Shown: positions 8,527 to 16,564 of the stretch, in pieces | Numbering within the stretch: position 1 is the stretch's first letter | Layout: the number at the start of each line of letters is the position of its first letter | Assembly (NCBI RefSeq): GCF_012726295.1 | Contig: NZ_JABAOB010000002.1 | Span: 496,001-560,000 of the forward strand | Direction: 5' to 3' | DNA from: Chitinophaga sp. Ak27 | Lineage (GTDB): Bacteria; Bacteroidota; Bacteroidia; Chitinophagales; Chitinophagaceae | DNA: 64,000 bases | Notes under the pieces: model-generated | What the model saw: the letters and a program-made list of their open reading frames with translations, nothing else | Told to the model about the DNA's origin: nothing | Databases searched by the model: none | Position numbers and translations under genes: made by a program

Positions 8527-10104
8527 ATGACACCACTGCTGTTGAAATATTCCGATGCTTTGTCCGGTGTATCTAAACACCTTGCAGCAGTATTGTTTTT
8601 TATCATAAGTGCCTTGCATCCCGTTACCGCACAGGATATTTTGCTGAAAAACCCTTCCCTGGAAGGAACACCGGGAAAAGATAAAGTACCCGATTTATGG
8701 AAACCAAGAAACACCCCGGATGTACAACCCGGCACATTCGATATTAATCTGCCACCTTCCAACGGCGCCACCTATGTAGGTATGCATAGTGGTCCTGCCT
8801 ACCTGGAAGCCATTAGCCAGGAGGTATCACTGATCGGTGGCAAAACCTATACAATAGCACTGGACCTGGCTTATGCTACTAAATATTCTTCGCTCACCTG
8901 TTATGGTAATCTTACGGTATATGGCGGCAATACGCCCACTGATACAGCAGAAAGGCTATGGAGCTCCGGCGCATTTACACATACGAGCTGGAAGCGCTAC
9001 TCCTTTACTTTCCATCCTTCCCGCAGTTATAAGTTTATCACCTTCATGGCCGATGCCACGATTCCCTGCGATAAAAGTATTTATGGTTCCGCTGTGTTGA
9101 TGGACAACCTGTCGGCTGCATTGCTGGAAACACCCCAGCTCACGCTGTCGCTGAAAAATACCTGTAAGGGAGAACATACCGGGGAGGCTACCGTTACTGT
9201 TACGGGCGTATCTGCCACCTGTGCTATCCGCTGGAGCCGTGCAGGAGAAACCACGTCGCGCATCACAGGTTTGGAGCCCGGCGATTACGATGTTACAGTA
9301 ACACATCCCAATGGCGTAAGCGTTACGCAACACTTCACCATTATAGGCTGGGAAGTAAAAAGCAAGATCACGGTGACGCCATCCCGCTGTTACGGGCAGC
9401 ACAACAGCACCATTGCACTGGAAACCACAGGCGGTACTCCACCTTACCGGTATTATTTCAATGGTAGCACCACCGGTACTTATACGGCTTCTTTCGAAAA
9501 ATTATCTCCCGGAAATTACAGTATCCGGATAAAAGATGAAGAAAACTGCGCAGAGCAGATTGACAATATTTCCGTAGTGGAACCTGCCCCCCTGGCGATT
9601 GCTGGCATACGCAAAAAAGATATCAGCTGCGCTACCACTTTCGATGGGAAGATTGCGTTGAATGTTACCGGCGGTACACAGCCTTATACATATAGTCTCG
9701 ATAACGGGCTTTGGCAGCCGGATAGCAGCTGGGGAGGACTAGATGCCGGCAACTTCCATTTCAGGATCAAAGACGCACATGACTGTGAAACAGATGGGCA
9801 GGCAGACATTATCCGCAATAACCGCGAGTGTGCCGTGTTTGTACCCACTGCGTTTACGCCCAATGGCGACGGGTTAAATGACCTGTTCCGCGCAAAGGTA
9901 CACGATGACGTACACGATTACCATTTGGAAGTATACACCCGCTGGGGACAAACGGTATTTAGCACTAATGATCCGGAAGGTGTGTGGGATGGCACGTTTA
10001 AAGGAAATCCATTACCGGGAGGAAGTTATGTATGGATGTTGTTGTATACCGATAGTAAGCAACAGGCACGTAAACAAACCGGCACGGTAACGCTTATAAA
10101 GTAG
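8527..10104 (+). CDS. Secreted protein with SprB-like repeats and gliding-motility C-terminal domain
   Basis: A 525-residue exported protein. A hydrophobic signal segment (about residues 20-36, AAVLFFIISALHPVTAQ) ends in a plausible cleavage site. Residues about 37-195 resemble a carbohydrate-binding-like jelly roll (KNPSLEG start, TYTIALDLAYA, MDNLSAALLE end). Residues about 200-430 hold three Ig-like modules of the SprB-repeat type (GGTPPYRYYFNG, LSPGNYSIRIKDEENC; GGTQPYTYSLDNG). The last 90 residues are the CHU_C/gliding-motility-associated domain (FVPTAFTPNGDGLNDLF, RWGQTVFST, WDGTFKGNPLPGGSYVW), a T9SS substrate mark. It probably sits on the cell surface and may bind a glycan. It ends 11 bp inside the convergent phosphatase gene. 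Confidence 0.87.
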   Translation: MTPLLLKYSDALSGVSKHLAAVLFFIISALHPVTAQDILLKNPSLEGTPGKDKVPDLWKPRNTPDVQPGTFDINLPPSNGATYVGMHSGPAYLEAISQEVSLIGGKTYTIALDLAYATKYSSLTCYGNLTVYGGNTPTDTAERLWSSGAFTHTSWKRYSFTFHPSRSYKFITFMADATIPCDKSIYGSAVLMDNLSAALLETPQLTLSLKNTCKGEHTGEATVTVTGVSATCAIRWSRAGETTSRITGLEPGDYDVTVTHPNGVSVTQHFTIIGWEVKSKITVTPSRCYGQHNSTIALETTGGTPPYRYYFNGSTTGTYTASFEKLSPGNYSIRIKDEENCAEQIDNISVVEPAPLAIAGIRKKDISCATTFDGKIALNVTGGTQPYTYSLDNGLWQPDSSWGGLDAGNFHFRIKDAHDCETDGQADIIRNNRECAVFVPTAFTPNGDGLNDLFRAKVHDDVHDYHLEVYTRWGQTVFSTNDPEGVWDGTFKGNPLPGGSYVWMLLYTDSKQQARKQTGTVTLIK

Positions 10105-10112
10105 CGTTACCG
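10085..10112. terminator. Hairpin across two overlapping convergent gene ends
   Basis: Nine-base perfect arms at 10085-10093 and 10104-10112 with a ten-base loop. They span both stop codons of the convergent genes ending at 10104 (+) and 10094 (-). There is no long U-run, so efficiency as a terminator is uncertain. Confidence 0.35.
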
Positions 10113-10834
10113 AAAGGATACGTATCCAGCAGTTTCCGCAGCTTGTTGTTTTTAGCGATGCCGGTAATAGCTTGAAGATGTTTTTCGTGGTGCAGATCAG
10201 TACCAATAAGATCAGGTAAACCGGCTGCCATCAGCTTTTCCGCCGCTTGTTGCACATGCTTGCCATAATACCCGGTCAGCGACAGCAGGTTAAGCTGAAG
10301 CAGGCAGCCTTGTTTTTTCAGTTGTTCATATTTGACGATGTCTGCATGATAATAGGCATATCTTTCCGGATGCGCGAGTACAGGCTGATACCCGGCGGCC
10401 TGTATATCAAATAACCACTGCGCCAGCTGCAAAGGAGGCGAGATGAAAGAAATTTCCACCAGTACCTTATTGCCCGACAGTGTCAGCAGGGGCTGTTGGA
10501 GCAGTGTTTCAAACTGTTCGTCCATATAATACTCAGCTGCATAATGAAATGGAATCGTATTGTTTTTCCGGGCAAGCGCTTCCACCACTTCCTGGTAGGG
10601 TGCTGCAATAGTAGCGGCGGAGTTGGGATAACGGTCCATCATAATATGTGGAGTGGTCACAATTTTCTGGATCCCCATATGTTGTAGCTGCTCTATAAAC
10701 GCCATTGCTGTAGCTACATCCGGCACTCCGTCGTCAATACCAGGAATGAGATGCGAATGTATATCTGTGCCCATGAAGGCCAGCAGCTGTGCCGGCACTG
10801 CCTGATCGGTATTTCGTTTACGGAAAAAAAGCAT
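10094..10834 (-). CDS. Tyrosine-protein phosphatase, CpsB/CapC/YwqE family (PHP fold)
   Basis: A 246-residue manganese-dependent phosphatase of the polymerase-and-histidinol-phosphatase superfamily. The metal motif DIHSHLIPGIDDG lies near residues 24-36, followed by TTPHIM (about 60), EISF and a C-terminal HPERY segment (about 160) and GTDLHH (about 213). In the family it dephosphorylates the autophosphorylating tyrosine kinase that controls capsule or exopolysaccharide chain length. It is encoded convergently to the glycan operon and lies 37 bp downstream of a GAF-type reductase gene on the same strand. Its role in control of the polymer made by the genes at 1-8430 is inference from proximity; the matching kinase is not in the window. 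Confidence 0.88.
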   Translation of the reverse strand: MLFFRKRNTDQAVPAQLLAFMGTDIHSHLIPGIDDGVPDVATAMAFIEQLQHMGIQKIVTTPHIMMDRYPNSAATIAAPYQEVVEALARKNNTIPFHYAAEYYMDEQFETLLQQPLLTLSGNKVLVEISFISPPLQLAQWLFDIQAAGYQPVLAHPERYAYYHADIVKYEQLKKQGCLLQLNLLSLTGYYGKHVQQAAEKLMAAGLPDLIGTDLHHEKHLQAITGIAKNNKLRKLLDTYPFGNATL

Positions 10835-10871
10835 ACTTGTCTTTAAGGCGATGAAGTAATTTTTCGCTCTC

Positions 10872-11351
10872 CTATATCACAATCAGTGCCACAATTTCTT
10901 CCAGGTACCGCTGATCTGTTTCATCAAAATGAGATAAGGATTCGCTATCTACGTCCAACACAGCTTTTACCTCGTTGTTGCGGATCAGTGGGACCACGAT
11001 CTCTGATTTGGATAGGCTGCTGCAGGCGATATGTCCCGGGAAGGCTTCCACATCAGGTACAATTAGTGTAGTAGCCTGTGCCCAGCTGGTACCACATACG
11101 CCTTTGTTCTTACGGATACGTGTACACGCTATTGGTCCCTGAAAGGGGCCTAATACTAATTCTTCTCCCTTAACGAGATAAAATCCTACCCAAAACCAGC
11201 CGAATTGCTCTTTCAAAGCTGCTGCTACATTGGCCAGGTTGGCCACCAGGTCTGGCTCTCCGTCCAATAGCCCCTTGATTTGCGGGATCAGGGAGCGATA
11301 TTGTTCTTCTTTGTTTCCCTGTACAACATGTAAGTCTTCTGCCATAATCAT
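10872..11351 (-). CDS. Free methionine-(R)-sulfoxide reductase (GAF domain)
   Basis: A 159-residue single GAF-domain protein that matches fRMsr enzymes in length and motif order. WFWVGFYLVKGEELVLGPFQG leads to three cysteines in IACTRI, KGVCGTS and HIACSSLS, which correspond to the catalytic and resolving cysteines of the family. VLDVDSES and the terminal helix complete the fold. It reduces free Met-R-sulfoxide in the cytoplasm using thioredoxin-type electrons. An alternative Met is two codons inside (end 11345). The downstream phosphatase gene begins 37 bp later, so the two may be co-transcribed, although no functional link is evident. Confidence 0.9.
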   Translation of the reverse strand: MIMAEDLHVVQGNKEEQYRSLIPQIKGLLDGEPDLVANLANVAAALKEQFGWFWVGFYLVKGEELVLGPFQGPIACTRIRKNKGVCGTSWAQATTLIVPDVEAFPGHIACSSLSKSEIVVPLIRNNEVKAVLDVDSESLSHFDETDQRYLEEIVALIVI

Positions 11352-11507
11352 TGCTGTTAATAGCGCAAAAATCCGGAAATTTTATATTATATTAGCTGAA
11401 TAACCGTTAAAGTATTTATTGTTAACCATTCAACCGGTAAAATTTGTATGAAGCATTGTTTTTTGCCAGTTCATCCTATTTTCCGTCTGCCGGAAGCTTA
11501 ATTAAAA

Positions 11508-11515
11508 TATCTTTG
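11508..11515 (+). promoter_or_regulatory. Bacteroidota -7 element TATCTTTG, idi
   Basis: An exact TAnnTTTG match ends eight bases before the idi ATG, so the transcript would start at or next to the start codon (leaderless). A weak TCTG lies 18 bases upstream as a possible -33 element. Confidence 0.45.
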
Positions 11516-11523
11516 TCAATGCT

Positions 11524-12054
11524 ATGAAATCACCGGACGTAATTTTAGTGAACGAAAAAGATGAGGCTATTGGTACTATGGAAAAGATGGAAGCACACCA
11601 GAAAGGGGTGTTGCACCGTGCATTTTCTGTATTTATTATAAATGATGCCGGAGAGCTGCTATTGCAGCGCAGGGCGCTGGAAAAGTACCATTCTGCAGGG
11701 TTATGGACCAACGCCTGTTGCAGTCACCAGTTTCCCGGTGAAACTACCGCCGCAGCAGCGCACCGCCGTTTGCAGGAAGAAATGGGATTCGACTGCGAAT
11801 TGCATGAAATCTTTGCCTTTACGTATAAATCGGAATTTGATAATGGGTTAACCGAACATGAATTCGACCACGTATTGCTGGGCGTTTATAATGGTAACAT
11901 ATCTCCCAACGCGGCAGAAGTATGTGATTACCGTTACCTGCCCACAGGTCAGATCCTCGAATTAATAAAGAACGAGCCCGACACCTTTACTATCTGGTTC
12001 CATAAGGCACTGCCTATTGTATTGGAACATATGAAGATCCCGAGCGTTGGATAA
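11524..12054 (+). CDS. idi: Isopentenyl-diphosphate delta-isomerase, type I
   Basis: A 176-residue Nudix-fold enzyme interconverting isopentenyl and dimethylallyl diphosphate, which balances the starter and extender units for prenyl chains. Motifs seen: LVNEKDEAIGTMEKMEAHQ at the N-terminus, the catalytic cysteine in LWTNACCSHQ (about residue 67), a Nudix-like helix AAHRRLQEEMGF, the metal-binding glutamates in LTEHEFDHVL (about 112-118), and a C-terminal FTIWFHKAL. It lies 195 bp upstream of a terpene synthase gene on the same strand, so it may feed that pathway. The very short spacing to the TATCTTTG element suggests a leaderless mRNA. Confidence 0.94.
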   Translation: MKSPDVILVNEKDEAIGTMEKMEAHQKGVLHRAFSVFIINDAGELLLQRRALEKYHSAGLWTNACCSHQFPGETTAAAAHRRLQEEMGFDCELHEIFAFTYKSEFDNGLTEHEFDHVLLGVYNGNISPNAAEVCDYRYLPTGQILELIKNEPDTFTIWFHKALPIVLEHMKIPSVG

Positions 12055-12249
12055 AATTTTATTTAGCTATGCCAATTTGCTGTTAACCGGATTGCTTTAA
12101 GGAAATAAATTACCGCACCTACCTGATTTAGCCGCTTCATGTGGCCTGCTTTGGCGTGCCTGTCACAACTATATTATGCCATATACCCATATGGCTATCC
12201 CTATCTCATTTTCAACCCTCTATTAATTCACTATTTAAACGCAATTCTC

Positions 12250-13224
12250 ATGACAACCATTCAAATGCCAACAATCAGTTATCCCTTTACTTCGGGCGTA
12301 AACCACCATGTAAATGAAGCCCAGCAACACATTACCAACTGGGTGCAAACCCACGGGCTTATTACTTCCGCCACGGCCCTGAAACGCTTTGAGAAAGCCC
12401 GTTTCGCATGGCTGGCAGGAAGAGCCTTCCCCGATGCGGCGCTGCATGAATTATGCATTATCGCCGATTTTAACACCTGGCTCTTTATTTTAGATGATCA
12501 ATGCGATGAGGCTGCCGTTGGCCGCAAAGCCGACTACCTCAAAAGCGTGATGGCCGGCCTGATGGATATCTTGCAAACCAACCAGACCGTTACACTGGCC
12601 AGCGGCGGCCCGCTGGCTGCCGGTCTTAGCAGCATATGGGACCGTATGCGCGCTATCAGCTCACCCGCCTGGCGTTTGCGGTTTATCCGCAGTATGCAGG
12701 ATTACTTTATGTCCTGTATCTGGGAGGCGGAAAACCGGGAAGCCGGTCGGGTCCCCTCTGTAGAAGACTATATCCATATGCGCCCGTACACAGGCGCCCT
12801 CCTGGCGGACATAGAAGCAATAGAAATCATCGAAAAAATCTATCTCCCACGCCCGGTAGTGGAACAAGCCCTGTTGCAACGTATGATCCAGGCCTGTAAT
12901 AACGTCGTATGCTGGTCGAACGACCTTTTCTCCTGTACTAAGGAATCCCGCCAGGGCGACGTGCACAATCTCGTGCTGGTACTGCAACACCAGCGGCAGA
13001 TTTCCCTGCAGGAAGCCGTTAACCAGGCCGCCCGCATGCACAATGAAGAAGTAGCCATATTCGTGGCCCTGGAAAAACTGTTGCCCCTGAAAGGCGATGA
13101 AACAGATTATGAATTGCTCCGGTATGTAGCAGTACTACGCTCGTGGATGGTAGGCAACTTCGACTGGAGTGTGAAAGATACCGGTAGGTATGGACTGGAA
13201 CAACAAGCCATAGTCGCCGCATAA
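12250..13224 (+). CDS. Class I terpene synthase (bacterial sesqui-/diterpene cyclase)
   Basis: A 324-residue class I terpene cyclase. From the ATG at 12250 the whole diagnostic set is present: Asp-rich DDQCD at 82-86, pyrophosphate-sensor Arg178 with the effector segment PYTGA, the NSE triad NDLFSCTKE at 224-232 (Asn224, Ser228, Glu232), and the C-terminal RY pair at 313-314. Arg178 lies 46 residues before the NSE triad and the RY pair about 80 after it, the spacing usual for bacterial enzymes. The frame is open to 12139, but the added 37 residues look untranslated. It ionises a prenyl diphosphate (FPP or GGPP) and cyclises it; the product cannot be read from sequence. The idi gene precedes it and a strong terminator follows. 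No P450 or other tailoring gene is adjacent. Known family relatives include Chitinophaga cyclases. Confidence 0.92.
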   Translation: MTTIQMPTISYPFTSGVNHHVNEAQQHITNWVQTHGLITSATALKRFEKARFAWLAGRAFPDAALHELCIIADFNTWLFILDDQCDEAAVGRKADYLKSVMAGLMDILQTNQTVTLASGGPLAAGLSSIWDRMRAISSPAWRLRFIRSMQDYFMSCIWEAENREAGRVPSVEDYIHMRPYTGALLADIEAIEIIEKIYLPRPVVEQALLQRMIQACNNVVCWSNDLFSCTKESRQGDVHNLVLVLQHQRQISLQEAVNQAARMHNEEVAIFVALEKLLPLKGDETDYELLRYVAVLRSWMVGNFDWSVKDTGRYGLEQQAIVAA

Positions 13225-13230
13225 GTCAAC

Positions 13231-13272
13231 GGCCCCCGGCATTTTCCACCAAACTTCCCGGGGGCCATTTTT
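13231..13272 (+). terminator. Rho-independent terminator after the terpene synthase gene
   Basis: GC-only nine-base arms at 13231-13239 and 13258-13266, an 18-base loop, then ATTTTT. The U-run overlaps the final codons of the convergent DUF2157 gene, which ends at 13271. Confidence 0.8.
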
Positions 13273-14299
13273 AACTACGCTTTATCCGCTTTTCGATCAA
13301 CCGCCCCACCCACCAGAACGAAAGCGCCAGGATACCAAAGAAAAGACCCTTATTGGTATGGTCCCAGAGATATTCGAAATAACGGGTATACAGGTCCAAC
13401 AGGAGAAAGATCACGCCCAGGTCGCGCAACAAATCATCTTTTACTCTGATGCCTAGTAATATCATGCCCACACATTGAAGACTGTACACAATCACCCATT
13501 GCAACAGGTGGATCTGCCGTAACTGTTGCCATTCTTCCCAGGTGCCGCAATTACCAAAGATAGAAATCAACCAACCGGAAATAATGAACAACAACCATCC
13601 GCCGGTCCAGCTGATATTCTTGATAGGCGCATATACCTGGAGTTGGCGCAATCCCCAGGCCATCCCTATCAGCAAAACCCCTAGTAAAGCCATGCGGCAG
13701 GGAAGGTTCATACCCAGGAAAAAAGCCGCGTCGCCGGTCAGATAGTAAGTGAGCTTTACATAAGCCGGCACCAGGCATAATAATGTGGCTATCCACATCA
13801 GCCGTGAACGCAGGGCAATGCCCAGCACGCCATAACAAACGGTAGCCAGCAACCAGAAAACCCCATAATTGCCTTCCAGGTATTGCAGGCTCTTTCCCAG
13901 GTATACCACGCTTACGCCTATACTGAGTACAGGCAGGAGCCAGAAAAGCTCCCGGTTAAAGGAAAACAACGGCTGGTGCCGGTTACGCCGCCACCCCTCG
14001 TAACAAAGGAAAATACTGACGGCAGCAAACAGCACGGCAATGACCCCATCGGTCATGGAAAATTTCTTCCGGATAATCTCTATCCATTTCTCATCCAACA
14101 CGAGCGAACCGAAGGCCATCAATGCACAGGATACGGCGGCAATAAAAATATACAGGGTAAGCGTTTGCCAGTCGGTACTCACCACCTTATAACTTTGCCG
14201 CAACCGGCTGGCCTGCTCGGTGGTGAGCAGCTGTTCCTGCTCCCATTGATGGATGGCCCGCTGCAGTACCTGGGCTTCCCGCTTATCTAGTGTTAACAT
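13271..14299 (-). CDS. DUF2157 domain-containing membrane protein
   Basis: A 342-residue integral membrane protein. The N-terminal soluble 50 residues (EAQVLQRAIHQWEQEQLLTTEQASRL) are the conserved DUF2157 helical region. About nine hydrophobic segments follow, beginning with LTLYIFIAAVSCALMAFGSL near residue 47. The biochemical role of DUF2157 proteins is unknown. It lies 11 bp downstream of a TMEM175-type channel gene on the same strand, suggesting a joint membrane or ion function, which is inference. The stop codon falls inside the terminator of the convergent terpene synthase gene. Confidence 0.82.
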   Translation of the reverse strand: MLTLDKREAQVLQRAIHQWEQEQLLTTEQASRLRQSYKVVSTDWQTLTLYIFIAAVSCALMAFGSLVLDEKWIEIIRKKFSMTDGVIAVLFAAVSIFLCYEGWRRNRHQPLFSFNRELFWLLPVLSIGVSVVYLGKSLQYLEGNYGVFWLLATVCYGVLGIALRSRLMWIATLLCLVPAYVKLTYYLTGDAAFFLGMNLPCRMALLGVLLIGMAWGLRQLQVYAPIKNISWTGGWLLFIISGWLISIFGNCGTWEEWQQLRQIHLLQWVIVYSLQCVGMILLGIRVKDDLLRDLGVIFLLLDLYTRYFEYLWDHTNKGLFFGILALSFWWVGRLIEKRIKRS

Positions 14300-14310
14300 A
14301 GGCGATATTT

Positions 14311-15024
14311 TCAGCTGTGTGGTCCTATTTTATGTACCAATCGAAGCGTATTACGTTTTTTTATCTTTAAACGGAAATGGTTAAACAAAGCCAGCGCCGG
14401 AATAGCCATATAACTGATACGTTGGTACGCAGTATTGTCGGGGTACAGGAAATAGGTCATGGCAATCACCGTGAAACCCGTTGCCATGGTAAGAAAACCG
14501 TATTTTAAGCGCTGGTATAGCAGTGTTTTCTCTGTATGATGTCCCTCTGTCGCTAAATCCGGGTTTTTCTGGAAAATAAAGTAACTGATCCAGAACAACG
14601 CCGCCAGGCATCCTGTGAGGTTACACAGGTAAATAAAGAAAGGCAGCATAAAATGACTGCTGGTATGCAGGAGCGCGGAGGTAGAAAACGGAAATAACAC
14701 AATAAAAAACAAAAAGAAAAGATGCCGGTGTATCAATCCTTCGTTGTAATTTTGGAGCAACCGGCATAGTTGCAGGTGCCGTACCCAAAAATTACCAATA
14801 AATATAAAACTTACTGCAAAAGCTAGTAATTCAAAGGCTGTAGGCCGCATTAACTCCCAATAGTCACGATCGACAGGCATTTTAACCGGAAGAGCGGGCA
14901 GTTTGATTTCGATGACCAGTAACGCAATAGCAACGGCAAACACCATATCACAGAAAAAAATAAGTCGCTCCAGCTCAAACACACGATGTAAAGGTTTGGG
15001 TTCTTTGATAACAGACATAGACAT
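14311..15024 (-). CDS. TMEM175/DUF1211 family potassium-channel-like membrane protein
   Basis: A 237-residue protein with six predicted membrane helices. The family hallmark at the start of helix 1 is FSDxxFA; here it reads FCDMVFAVAIALLVIEIKLP (about residues 21-40), so the Ser is replaced by Cys. Bacterial TMEM175 relatives are tetrameric potassium-permeable channels. The frame is open to 15123, but the ATG at 15024 begins right at the conserved region, and a near-consensus TATCTTTC lies at 15045-15052 just upstream, favouring the short form. It is followed after 11 bp by a DUF2157 gene, so the two form an operon. Confidence 0.8.
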   Translation of the reverse strand: MSMSVIKEPKPLHRVFELERLIFFCDMVFAVAIALLVIEIKLPALPVKMPVDRDYWELMRPTAFELLAFAVSFIFIGNFWVRHLQLCRLLQNYNEGLIHRHLFFLFFIVLFPFSTSALLHTSSHFMLPFFIYLCNLTGCLAALFWISYFIFQKNPDLATEGHHTEKTLLYQRLKYGFLTMATGFTVIAMTYFLYPDNTAYQRISYMAIPALALFNHFRLKIKKRNTLRLVHKIGPHS

Positions 15025-15044
15025 AGTTAACAATATACTTTTCC

Positions 15045-15052
15045 GAAAGATA
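15045..15052 (-). promoter_or_regulatory. Near-consensus -7 element TATCTTTC, TMEM175-type gene
   Basis: One mismatch to TAnnTTTG on the minus strand, 20 bases upstream of the chosen ATG at 15024. It supports that start over the longer frame. Confidence 0.3.
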
Positions 15053-15184
15053 CGAAAATAGCTTTTAGCAGCCTGTAATCGTGCTTTCCACCTGCCCGGA
15101 TAATCCCTTTTATCCCCGCACAACCTTTTTACATGTTTATTGTTAAGTATCTATCAATCATCATATACTTTCAAAGTAATAAGT

Positions 15185-16531
15185 ATGCGTTGTCGTTATA
15201 TTCTATTCACCCTACTTTTATGGACCCAAACAACTATCGCTTACGGGCAGGTGGATACCTCACGGTCTGGTAATTATGACTTTAACCTGGCCAATTGCAT
15301 ACAATACGGCCTCGCACATCAGAACGATGTAGTTAATGCCAGGCTGGATGTAAACTTTTCCCAGGAACAGATTAAAGAATACACAGGGAAATTTTTGCCC
15401 CACGTAAATGTGAACGCTAGTATTACTGACAACCTCAAACTCCAGACCTCCTTAATTCCCGACATTGCCAACGGGAACTACGATAAGAAAATACCGGTGC
15501 AATTCGGCACCAAATGGGCGTCTGCCGCCACAGGACAGGTGGACCAGGTGATATTCAACAGCGATTACTTCCTGGGCCTTAAAGCTTCCCGGGTGTATGG
15601 AGATCTCTCTAAAAAGACGCTCAAACGTACGGAAATAGATACCCGGGTAGCCATTACCAAAGCCTACTATGCCGCCCTCGCCGCAGAAGAAAATATCCGG
15701 CTGGCAAAGTCTAACATGACCCAACTCTCCAAAACACTGGCAGATACCAAAGCCCGGTACGACGTGGGCGTAGCCGAAAGGGTAGATGTAGACCGTATCC
15801 AGGTGTCTTATAATAATATTGTGACGGATATTGAAACCCAGATCAGGGATCTCGTATATGCGATGCAGTTATTGAAATTCCAGATGGGCATGCCGCAGGA
15901 GAACAAATTGACCCTCACCGAAACGGTACAGGACCTCAATGCAGATGTTTTTATCGCAGATACAGTCGATTACCAGGTGCAAGACCGCATTGAATACAGC
16001 ATGCAAACTACCCAGGTAACGCTGGATGAGCTGAGCCTGAAAAGTAAAAAACTGGGCATCCTCCCCCAACTGAATGCCTATGTGAATTATGGATATAACT
16101 ATTTCTCTACTAAGTTCAGCGACCTGTATAAAACCGGCTACGGCGCCTCTGCACTGGGGCTCACCCTGAAATGGCCCATTTTTGCAGGAACAGAACGGTA
16201 TCACCAGATCCAGGAAAACAGGATTACGCTGGAGAAGTCGAGAAATACACTACAATACATCGGTGAACAAATACAGCTGGATGTGGCCAATGCCAATACC
16301 CAGTACCAGAATAACAAATCAAGGTATGTAACACAGAAAACCAATATGGACTTAACCCAGGGCATATACGACCGTATTGTGCTCAAGTTTGAACAGGGAG
16401 TGGCTACCAGCCTGGATGTTACCTCAGCAGAAAATGACCTGAAACAGGCGCAGGTGAATTATGTGCAGGCGCTGCTGAATACACTGACCAGTAAAACAGA
16501 CCTGGACAAAGCCATGGGCAAGATCAAATAA
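15185..16531 (+). CDS. TolC family outer-membrane efflux protein
   Basis: A 448-residue outer-membrane channel subunit of a tripartite efflux pump. The start at 15185 gives a clean signal peptide (MRCRYILFTLLLWTQTTIAYG, cleavage near residue 21); the frame is open to 15140 but that adds only non-signal residues. Two repeated coiled-coil/strand halves follow, with typical elements NCIQYGLAHQNDVVNARLDV, RVAITKAYYAALAAEENIRLAKSN and the C-terminal QAQVNYVQALLNTLTSKTDLDKAMG. Downstream lie the adaptor (34 bp gap) and the inner-membrane pump, so all three parts are encoded in order. Substrate unknown. Confidence 0.92.
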   Translation: MRCRYILFTLLLWTQTTIAYGQVDTSRSGNYDFNLANCIQYGLAHQNDVVNARLDVNFSQEQIKEYTGKFLPHVNVNASITDNLKLQTSLIPDIANGNYDKKIPVQFGTKWASAATGQVDQVIFNSDYFLGLKASRVYGDLSKKTLKRTEIDTRVAITKAYYAALAAEENIRLAKSNMTQLSKTLADTKARYDVGVAERVDVDRIQVSYNNIVTDIETQIRDLVYAMQLLKFQMGMPQENKLTLTETVQDLNADVFIADTVDYQVQDRIEYSMQTTQVTLDELSLKSKKLGILPQLNAYVNYGYNYFSTKFSDLYKTGYGASALGLTLKWPIFAGTERYHQIQENRITLEKSRNTLQYIGEQIQLDVANANTQYQNNKSRYVTQKTNMDLTQGIYDRIVLKFEQGVATSLDVTSAENDLKQAQVNYVQALLNTLTSKTDLDKAMGKIK

Positions 16532-16564
16532 GCTATTATTCGTAATTCGCAATTAATTTCTCAT

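Noticed and set aside
12139..12249. 37-residue N-terminal extension of the terpene synthase
   Set aside because: It consists of random-looking residues ahead of the normal family start, and the ATG at 12250 gives the typical 324-residue length.
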